DNA from: Candidatus Sigynarchaeota archaeon
Lineage (GTDB): Archaea > Asgardarchaeota > Jordarchaeia > Jordarchaeales > Jordarchaeaceae
Assembly: GCA_030587505.1 (NCBI GenBank)
Contig: JAUQYY010000085.1
Span: forward strand, 1-10,169
Direction of reading: 5' to 3'
DNA length: 10,169 nt
Shown in pieces: positions 5,785 through 10,169 of the stretch. The notes under the pieces were generated by a model. The model saw only the letters and a list, made by a program, of their open reading frames with translations. It ran no database searches and was not told the DNA's origin. The translations under genes were made by a program, and so were the position numbers. Position 1 is the first letter of the stretch; each line of letters begins with the position of its first letter.

Positions 5785-6443
5785 GTTATCTCCTTGAGCA
5801 TCAGCTGCAGAGCTTCCCTCAAGCCTTGGTGTTGTGTGGCCACGGTGCCTACCACAGGGACGTCGACACCAATACTAAGCTGTTTTGCCACTTCCTCAGG
5901 TGATAGGGCTCCTTCAAGATCCTGCTTGTTGGCGAGGATAACAACGGGAACGTTTTCGCTTATCTCCCTTTTTACCCGGTACAGTATGTCCCGAGCCAGG
6001 CCAAAGGTTTCGGGGTTTGTGCTGTCCACCACGAGGAGAACCCCAGCGCTTCCACGGGCGAGAATCTCCTGCAAGAATGCGAAGCGTGTGTGACCCGGAG
6101 TTCCAAAGATGTGGAGGTCAAACACGTTGACCTCATCGTACTTCCTGCCGAAATCAAAGCCTACAGTTGTACCTAGGGCCTCTATGCTTGTGGCTTTTCT
6201 GGATAGGTTTGATACAACGGTGCTTTTTCCAGCGTTGTAGGGACCTGTGACCAGTATCTTTAGGACTTCTAGGTCCGTTCTGCCCGCCGGTAGTGTGTTC
6301 TCGGTGCAGACTAGAATGTTTCCTTCGTCGTCTTCAAAGAACAGGAGAAGGTCTCCCGACTCTACTTTCAGCTTTTCACGTACACCCTTCGTCAGGGTTA
6401 TCCTGTTCTTATCGCTTAGTCTTGCAACGCCGAGAAGCTTCAT
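5754..6443 (-). CDS. AbrB-domain/small GTPase fusion protein
   Basis: This 229-residue protein joins two domains. Residues 1-50 are an AbrB/SpoVT-type fold (ARLSDKNRITLTKGVREKLK, then VESGDLLLFFEDDEGNILV), normally a dimeric DNA-binding or scaffold domain. Residues 60-220 are a small GTPase of the COG2229/MglA-Arf-like group: G1 GPYNAGKST (67-75), switch TTVGFDFGR (92-100), G3 GTPGHTRF (114-121, without the usual aspartate, as is common in this group), G4 NKQD (172-175) and a G5-like TVAT (200-203). The C-terminus is a basic tail (KKREQKRKK). The DNA-binding part suggests a nucleotide-controlled regulator or a dimer scaffold, but neither is proven. The start has GTGAGG very close upstream and a strong TATA box near 6480. 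It is transcribed alone. Confidence 0.88.
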   Translation of the reverse strand: MKLLGVARLSDKNRITLTKGVREKLKVESGDLLLFFEDDEGNILVCTENTLPAGRTDLEVLKILVTGPYNAGKSTVVSNLSRKATSIEALGTTVGFDFGRKYDEVNVFDLHIFGTPGHTRFAFLQEILARGSAGVLLVVDSTNPETFGLARDILYRVKREISENVPVVILANKQDLEGALSPEEVAKQLSIGVDVPVVGTVATQHQGLREALQLMLKEITKKREQKRKK

Positions 6444-6468
6444 TGCCTCACTTTCCCTAGTTACTGAA

Positions 6469-6491
6469 TTATAAAATTTATATAAAAAGTT
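6469..6491 (-). promoter_or_regulatory. Promoter of the AbrB-GTPase gene
   Basis: On the minus strand an extended A/T box with TTTATATAAATTTTATAA (6486-6469) lies 26-43 bases before the ATG at 6443, giving a start of transcription near 6450-6455. The region up to about 6580 stays very A/T-rich. Confidence 0.5.
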
Positions 6492-6531
6492 TACTAATCT
6501 CTTTAATTTCCGTTATCATAATACAATGGGT

Positions 6532-6549
6532 TTCATAAATTATTATGAA
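6532..6549. repeat. Perfect 7-4-7 inverted repeat
   Basis: TTCATAA (6532-6538) and TTATGAA (6543-6549) are perfect arms around ATTA. The site lies about 55 bases upstream of the GTPase TATA box and 54 bases downstream of the membrane-protein stop, so it may be a regulator-binding site for the GTPase gene. A/T-rich spacers produce such repeats by chance fairly easily. Confidence 0.35.
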
Positions 6550-6602
6550 GATTTTATTATGAGAATAAAAGGAAAATAAAGCTTGGGTTCTTCCTGCCGT
6601 TG

Positions 6603-7115
6603 TTAGTCTTCAAGTTCCTCTCTTATTTCCTCCTCTATTGTCTCTACTCCTTTTTCACCCTGAAGGTCTCTTGCGAAAATGATCTGGTAGGAGTATCTTG
6701 CGAATCTCACTATGAAGGCGATTATCACAACCCATACTACGAAGCTGTAGTCAACAGTTATCCACATGGTTGAGGCGTAGAGGAGTTGCCAGATGGAACC
6801 GTACACCCAAATGAACCTGAGCATATCTGCGATGACTATCGTGTACGCTAGCGATACGAGGTATCGTGCTATTCCACTTGCGCCACTTAATCTTAGGTGG
6901 CTTCTTCGCAAGGCTTTTTGGAAGAAGATCAGAATGGCGATAGCGGCGCCAAACATTATCAGCGTTAATGGGTCTAGTCTCTGGATTATGAGGCCGAAAT
7001 CATCTATGATGGAAGCACCTAGGATAGGTACAACCGAGAAGTAGATGAAGTACTCTATGGCGTAGGCTGTCCCCGTGTATAGCGGATTCCTTAATATTGT
7101 TTTAATAATTGACAA
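6603..7115 (-). CDS. Unrecognised membrane protein, about four spans
   Basis: This 170-residue protein has hydrophobic segments at about 15-37, 48-67, 83-103 and 121-141, perhaps with a further short one at 104-118, and an acidic cytoplasmic-type tail (GVETIEEEIREELED). I do not recognise the family. Arginine-rich loops (ALRRSHLRLSG, RFARYSYQ) presumably face the cytoplasm. The start is TTG at 7115, chosen because GGAGG (7128-7124) lies 8 bases upstream; no ATG is near in frame. It follows the surface-protein gene after 18 bases on the same strand, so the two are very likely cotranscribed and may act together in the membrane. No catalytic motif is visible. Confidence 0.78.
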   Translation of the reverse strand: MSIIKTILRNPLYTGTAYAIEYFIYFSVVPILGASIIDDFGLIIQRLDPLTLIMFGAAIAILIFFQKALRRSHLRLSGASGIARYLVSLAYTIVIADMLRFIWVYGSIWQLLYASTMWITVDYSFVVWVVIIAFIVRFARYSYQIIFARDLQGEKGVETIEEEIREELED

Positions 7116-7133
7116 CGTTCATTCCTCCAGGCG

Positions 7134-7640
7134 CTAATGAGGATAGACGGGGTAGATGTTATAGATAGTTACGGGGGTTATGAGGTAGTTGTTACCGAGG
7201 ATAGGAAGGTTGAACCAGACCCGAACTATTGTGAACACGAATATGGGTTGGTTGTTTGCCTTGCACCAGTCGATGACCGATTGGGAATAGTTGAGCGAAA
7301 TGTTCAGTACTTTGAAAGTGTTCATGTACAGTCCTAAGGGCCACACCGCGTAGTCCGAATCGCTGTCAATAATTGTTCCGTTTGGGAACATTAGTTGTAC
7401 GTTCATCCATATGTTAAAATCATAAAAGTACCCATCATAGCTCAAGAATATGGGGGTACCGTAAACGTAACTTATGTTGGAAGGATTGGAGGTGTCGCTG
7501 TTGAAGTAGCCTGGTAGCGGGGAGAAGTGCACTCGAAAAGCGTTGAAACCGATGAGACCGGTTATTATGGCTCCAGCGATCCCTGCAACTATGGCAGACC
7601 ATTTCAGCACTCTGTAAACTTTCCTCTTTACTGTAGACAT
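7134..7640 (-). CDS. Unrecognised membrane-anchored surface protein
   Basis: This 168-residue protein has a basic N-terminus (STVKRKVYRVLKW), one hydrophobic span at about 14-34 (SAIVAGIAGAIITGLIGF) and then an outside region rich in aromatic residues and short beta-type stretches (IFLSYDGYFYDFNIWMNVQ). Four N-glycosylation sequons are visible: N55-I-S, N87-G-T, N113-I-S and N117-Y-S, in keeping with an extracellular archaeal protein. No cysteine pair, lipobox or known domain is seen. The ATG at 7640 has AGGAG (7650-7646) upstream and a TATA box near 7685. It is the first gene of a two-gene unit with the four-span protein. The function is unknown; a pilin-like or signal-peptidase reading is not supported. 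Confidence 0.75.
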   Translation of the reverse strand: MSTVKRKVYRVLKWSAIVAGIAGAIITGLIGFNAFRVHFSPLPGYFNSDTSNPSNISYVYGTPIFLSYDGYFYDFNIWMNVQLMFPNGTIIDSDSDYAVWPLGLYMNTFKVLNISLNYSQSVIDWCKANNQPIFVFTIVRVWFNLPILGNNYLITPVTIYNIYPVYPH

Positions 7641-7677
7641 TTTCTCTCCTCATGTTTTTGTTCAAAATTATAACAGG

Positions 7678-7693
7678 TTAAAATATATAAAAC
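7678..7693 (-). promoter_or_regulatory. Promoter of the two-gene membrane unit
   Basis: On the minus strand GTTTTATATATTTTAA is a clear TATA box centred near 7685, 45 bases before the ATG at 7640; transcription near 7659 would give a short leader holding the AGGAG ribosome binding site. Confidence 0.5.
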
Positions 7694-7752
7694 TTCTCAG
7701 AACAGGTACCATTCACAACGAAAAGCTGAAGAAGCCAAAAATCCCCCTCGCC

Positions 7753-7765
7753 GGTGTTCAACACC
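7753..7765. repeat. 13-bp near-perfect palindrome GGTGTTCAACACC
   Basis: Arms of 6 bp are perfectly complementary around a single C. The site lies in the spacer between the divergent membrane unit and the arv region, about 70 bases upstream of the surface-protein TATA box. It may be an operator; the regulator is unknown. Confidence 0.35.
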
Positions 7766-7846
7766 CTGCAGTGATCAAACCTCCATAAGGTGCATAATGT
7801 TTCCTTCCCTATGGGGGGTTGGTAAGTTTCCAGTGTTATTCTAGTA

Positions 7847-7862
7847 TTACTTATTTTTAAAT
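7847..7862 (+). promoter_or_regulatory. Likely promoter of the arv operon region
   Basis: TTACTTATTTTTAAATT (7847-7863) is the best plus-strand TATA-like box in the spacer. Transcription would start near 7881-7886, leaving about 245 bases before the ATG of arvA. That is long for an archaeal leader. Confidence 0.4.
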
Positions 7863-7885
7863 TAGAAGGACTGGTTAAACATGTA

Positions 7886-8134
7886 TTGCCGGCCCACTTC
7901 TCTAGTGAGGGATTCGACGTGGGTACCGTGTTTCATGAAACTTCGTATGCCATCTCTCGTATGGGGGTTTCAACCTTATCTACCATCTCTGAGCACGTCG
8001 AGTCTCCTAGAAAACGGAAGAAGCCCTCTAAGAAACTTAATCCTCTGGGGGTGATGCGAGAAGGTCATCCCAGGGCAAGCGTGGGGGGGAAGCGAATCCC
8101 CAAAGGTTCAAATCGCTTGGGTGGAGAAAGATGA
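7886..8134 (+). CDS. Doubtful 82-residue protein, or a long leader of the arv operon
   Basis: About 245 bases between the promoter and arvA need an explanation. One frame is open from TTG 7886 for 82 residues and its stop overlaps the arvA start as ATGA, which is what a coupled small gene would show. The product (MPAHFSSEGF, a basic middle SPRKRKKPSKKLN, tail KGSNRLGGER) has no recognised domain, and no ribosome binding site precedes it. The competing view is a structured RNA leader: the segment contains CCCAC/GTGGG pairing (near 7892 and 7918), a perfect palindrome GTTTCATGAAAC (7930-7941), CTGG/CCAG with GATG/CATC (8045-8083) and AAGCGA/TCGCTT (8090-8117). I cannot decide between them. A 57-residue frame from ATG 7881 also exists and looks noncoding. 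Confidence 0.25.
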   Translation: MPAHFSSEGFDVGTVFHETSYAISRMGVSTLSTISEHVESPRKRKKPSKKLNPLGVMREGHPRASVGGKRIPKGSNRLGGER

Positions 8135-8745
8135 CTGACTGGCTCTCAAAAATTTCGAGGATTTTTAGGAGAAACGGGGAGTTTACCCTGGGTGTTTATG
8201 GTAGTCCTAACGCCGGAAAGACAACCCTTGCAAACAGGATTTGCATGGACTGGATGGGAAAAGAGGCTGGAAAAATCTCGCCGATTCCGCATGAAACCCG
8301 TACAGCCAACATCGTAGAACACTTGGAGATGAATTACAACGGGAAACGCCTCAAAATGAACATCGTTGACATGCCGGGCATTTCGAGCAAAATCGATTAC
8401 AGGGCCTTCCTGAAACACGGATTATCAAACGAGGAGGCCGTTGAAAGAGCCAAAGAAGCAACCAGAGGTGTGGTCGAAGCTATACAGTGGCTCGACAACG
8501 TAGACCTAGCTCTAACAGTTATTGACACTACGAGAGTTCCATTCGACCAGGTAAACCTCGTTATTCTGGGAAACCTGAGGGCGAAAAATATACCGAACAT
8601 AATCGTGGCGAACAAGATAGACCTGCCCAGATCACGCCCCAAGCTGGTCTATGACTCCTTCCCCGACCATAAGAGCGTAGCCATCTCAGCGCTCACCGGA
8701 GAAAACATCGAAGAACTCTACAGACTAATAGCCGAATCACGCTGA
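8131..8745 (+). CDS. arvA: Era-like small GTPase ArvA (OapA)
   Basis: This 204-residue protein is an archaeal Era/Der-like GTPase. It has all motifs: G1 GSPNAGKT (24-31), a switch segment SPIPHETRTA (50-59), G3 DMPG (80-83), G4 NKID (161-164) and G5 SAL (186-188). The insertion YRAFLKHGLSNEEAVERAKE (90-109) is characteristic of this archaeal family. From memory of published Haloferax work, the orthologue (OapA/ArvA) drives extracellular vesicle formation together with two partner proteins encoded next to it; exactly those two genes follow here. It acts at the membrane or cytoplasm without a membrane span, but has a basic N-terminus (LSKISRIFRR) that could bind lipid (inference). The ATG has GGTGGAG just upstream. 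Confidence 0.9.
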   Translation: MTDWLSKISRIFRRNGEFTLGVYGSPNAGKTTLANRICMDWMGKEAGKISPIPHETRTANIVEHLEMNYNGKRLKMNIVDMPGISSKIDYRAFLKHGLSNEEAVERAKEATRGVVEAIQWLDNVDLALTVIDTTRVPFDQVNLVILGNLRAKNIPNIIVANKIDLPRSRPKLVYDSFPDHKSVAISALTGENIEELYRLIAESR

Positions 8746-8756
8746 GGGTGAACCAC

Positions 8757-9116
8757 ATGATGAATCCACGAATAGATATAATACCCAGATGGGTTGTCAA
8801 CGGCTTAGCTCCACGGGACAAGATAAGATTCATAGTGGGAAAGGTTAAACAAAACGTAATCCTAGTTCTTGAGGATGTCCTCAAACCGGAGGAGCAGGCG
8901 GACCTGATAAGAGAAACAATGCTCGAAATCGACTACGAGACATTCACCGGGATAGAACTTCTAACCTTTAACAAGAACCCCAGTGGCAAAGGATTTATGA
9001 GGTGGAAAAACAAACCCAACGGAGACTCAAAAATAACAATCATAGCACCCGCAAACAGTGTGAACGTCTTGCGAGAAACATCAAGCATCATCTCCCTGAT
9101 GCTCAAACAAGGTTGA
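8757..9116 (+). CDS. arvB: ArvB (OapB, DUF2073) GTPase partner
   Basis: The protein of about 119 residues matches the DUF2073 pattern: RIDIIPRWVVNGLAPRDKI, then IVGKVKQNVILVLEDVLKPE, the helix DLIRETMLEIDYETFTGIEL, a variable glycine/lysine loop and a closing strand ITIIAPANSVNVLRE. I placed the start at ATG 8757 because GAGGGTG (8744-8750) then serves as ribosome binding site six bases before; the GTG at 8748 lies within that site and is unlikely to be used. The gene begins 11 bases after the arvA stop, so the two are cotranscribed. In Haloferax its orthologue belongs to the vesicle-forming ArvABC set. The mechanism is unknown. It shows no catalytic motif. Confidence 0.85.
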   Translation: MMNPRIDIIPRWVVNGLAPRDKIRFIVGKVKQNVILVLEDVLKPEEQADLIRETMLEIDYETFTGIELLTFNKNPSGKGFMRWKNKPNGDSKITIIAPANSVNVLRETSSIISLMLKQG

Positions 9117-9129
9117 GAAGGCCACTCGA

Positions 9130-9534
9130 TTGACACGGGAAAAAACACAAGAAAACGGTTTCATTCATTACTGCATAAACTGCGGTACACAACTCTCCCC
9201 CAAACAGGCAAACTTCACCTGCTCCAACTGTGGGTCAACCACGTTCAAACTCAAAAAAATGAAAAAGGAAGTAAAAATTAACATAAAAGAAAGAAACCCG
9301 CTTAAGAAATCCGATACTCCAAGACTGGAAGAAAGTTCCCTCGCGTTTGAAGACACCGCTTGGGCTAAAGAACCGGAGAAGAAGAGGCTGGAAACCATAA
9401 AACTGGACGGGTTGGGGAGATTCGAAATCGATGTGAACGGACTTATGAGAGGAAAACCACTGATACTCTCCGTAGAAGAGGGACTCTATGAGATATCTAT
9501 TCAAAGACTAATGGAAAGGATTAAGAAAAGGTAA
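9130..9534 (+). CDS. arvC: ArvC (OapC) zinc-ribbon protein
   Basis: This 134-residue protein has an N-terminal zinc ribbon with two cysteine pairs, C15-INC18 and C31-SNC34 (HYCINCGTQ and FTCSNCGST), then a basic linker (KLKKMKKEVKINIKERN), an acidic unstructured stretch, and a conserved C-terminal unit GLGRFEIDVNGLMRGKPLIL plus EEGLYEISIQRLMERI. That repeated G-Y/F-I---L pattern is typical of OapC/ArvC proteins. It starts 13 bases after arvB; the TTG start is preceded by GAGAAGG (9115-9121), and no in-frame ATG precedes the cysteines. It is the third member of the operon, presumably helping the GTPase ArvA. There is little space (15 bp) before the convergent kinase gene. Confidence 0.85.
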   Translation: MTREKTQENGFIHYCINCGTQLSPKQANFTCSNCGSTTFKLKKMKKEVKINIKERNPLKKSDTPRLEESSLAFEDTAWAKEPEKKRLETIKLDGLGRFEIDVNGLMRGKPLILSVEEGLYEISIQRLMERIKKR

Positions 9535-9536
9535 CT

Positions 9537-9541
9537 AAAAA
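9537..9541 (-). terminator. T5 run after the kinase gene
   Basis: On the minus strand CTATCTTTTTAG follows the kinase stop by about 8 bases and can end that transcript; it lies just after the arvC stop codon. Confidence 0.3.
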
Positions 9542-9549
9542 GATAGCGT

Positions 9550-10128
9550 TCACTCAAAGTATTTGTCCAACTCGTTATCAGCATCAAGCATGGAGAGCCA
9601 ATCAATTTTACCCGCCTTGTAGTTTCCGGTTTTCTCTTCTACTATTCTTTGCGCCATTGAAACCTCTTCTTCCTCCGAAAGATTAGTTGTATCAATCTCG
9701 TAGACAAGCTCACTTCCATAAGCCTCTAACGCGTTGTAGGTGCAGGAGCCAAGAATCTCCGCCTGGACATTTTCGATAATCTTCTTCTCTTTCCAACCCT
9801 TGGATTTCAGCCTCTTTTTCAAAGTCTCGGGGTGGGTCCTCAAAACAATGGCTACGTGAACATACTCAGATGGAACGATGTCCGAATAATGTCCCTCAAC
9901 AATCACGAATCCCTCCGACGCCTCTATGAGCTCCACAAGCCTTGGTACTAACCTGTCTAGGTTTGCCACTTTTGTATTTCGTTTGGCGTCAACGTGACTG
10001 TAGAGCTTCTCTCTCTCCACCAGTTCACTCAGACCAACTAGTTTCGCTCCGATAATTTTTGCCAGCCTGGAACTTAGGGTTGTTTTCCCCGTGCCAGGAC
10101 ACCCTGAAATGACAATAGCTCTCCCCAA
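9550..10128 (-). CDS. Fap7-like adenylate kinase/ribosome-assembly NTPase
   Basis: This 192-residue protein has a P-loop at the very N-terminus (GCPGTGKTT, 9-17), a strand with VIVEGHYSDIVP (75-86), VAIVLRTHPETLKKRL (92-107) with R97, the lid region SKGWKEKKIIENVQAEIL (109-126) and a C-terminal helix (EEEVSMAQRIVEE). The HxxxDxxP-type VEGHYSDIVPSEYV and the KI-ENVQAEI motif mark the COG1936 (Fap7/hCINAP) group, which has adenylate kinase and ATPase activity and, with ribosomal protein S11, helps small-subunit rRNA maturation. The start is TTG at 10128, chosen because GGTGA (10139-10135) lies six bases upstream and the P-loop needs this N-terminus. The promoter is beyond or at the window edge. 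It converges on the arv operon. Confidence 0.85.
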   Translation of the reverse strand: MGRAIVISGCPGTGKTTLSSRLAKIIGAKLVGLSELVEREKLYSHVDAKRNTKVANLDRLVPRLVELIEASEGFVIVEGHYSDIVPSEYVHVAIVLRTHPETLKKRLKSKGWKEKKIIENVQAEILGSCTYNALEAYGSELVYEIDTTNLSEEEEVSMAQRIVEEKTGNYKAGKIDWLSMLDADNELDKYFE

Positions 10129-10169
10129 ACCACTTCACCACTAAGAAATGATAATCATGCAGTCTAATT

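Noticed and set aside
8101..8120. A GGTTCAAATC sequence resembling a tRNA T-arm just before arvA
   Set aside because: The flanking bases do not form a 5-bp T stem and no acceptor, D or anticodon arms fit around it.
1..10169. CRISPR arrays, insertion sequences, rRNA and tRNA genes
   Set aside because: No regularly spaced repeats, transposase motifs or recognisable RNA gene structures were seen on either strand.

Overview
The window is archaeal, from an uncharacterised lineage I cannot place to phylum. The evidence is TATA-type promoters 25-40 bases before starts, short GGTG/GAGG ribosome binding sites, frequent TTG starts, AbrB/PIN toxin-antitoxin modules, an archaeal arvABC-type (oapABC) GTPase operon, a Fap7-like kinase, and a gene apparently interrupted by a bulge-helix-bulge (BHB) intron.

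Layout. Positions 1-364 (minus) hold the 5' part of an unrecognised GC-rich gene that runs off the left edge. Its promoter region contains a perfect 9-bp inverted repeat over a TATA box. Positions 515-1163 (plus) hold an intact AbrB antitoxin/PIN toxin pair. Positions 1257-1767 (minus) are the wreck of a second, different vapBC-type locus: the antitoxin has a one-base frameshift and the toxin stops after 11 residues. An acyl-CoA dehydrogenase follows at 1957-3240 (plus). Next come two divergent genes separated by 35 bp: an HD-domain phosphohydrolase (3293-4539, minus) and an alkaline-phosphatase-superfamily phosphodiesterase (4575-5639, plus). Then there is an AbrB-small GTPase fusion (5754-6443, minus), a two-gene membrane/surface module (6603-7640, minus), the three-gene plus-strand operon arvA-arvB-arvC (8131-9534), and a Fap7-like adenylate kinase (9550-10128, minus).

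The main discovery is in the HD gene. It appears as two open frames with a break exactly inside the conserved motif HDVGHG/PFSH. Removing 29 bases (4233-4261) restores the motif and joins the frames into one 405-residue protein. The flanks of those 29 bases fold into a textbook archaeal splicing motif: a 4-bp central helix between two 3-nt bulges, with a 7-bp intron stem. The cuts predicted between the second and third bulge bases are exactly those that restore the reading frame. I interpret this as a protein-coding pre-mRNA intron; I know of no such intron in this gene family.

Functionally, the HD protein and the phosphodiesterase share a tiny divergent promoter region and both probably hydrolyse nucleotide-type phosphate esters. 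The arvABC operon is known from Haloferax work to drive extracellular vesicle formation. A second small GTPase, fused to a DNA-binding-type AbrB domain, lies two genes away.
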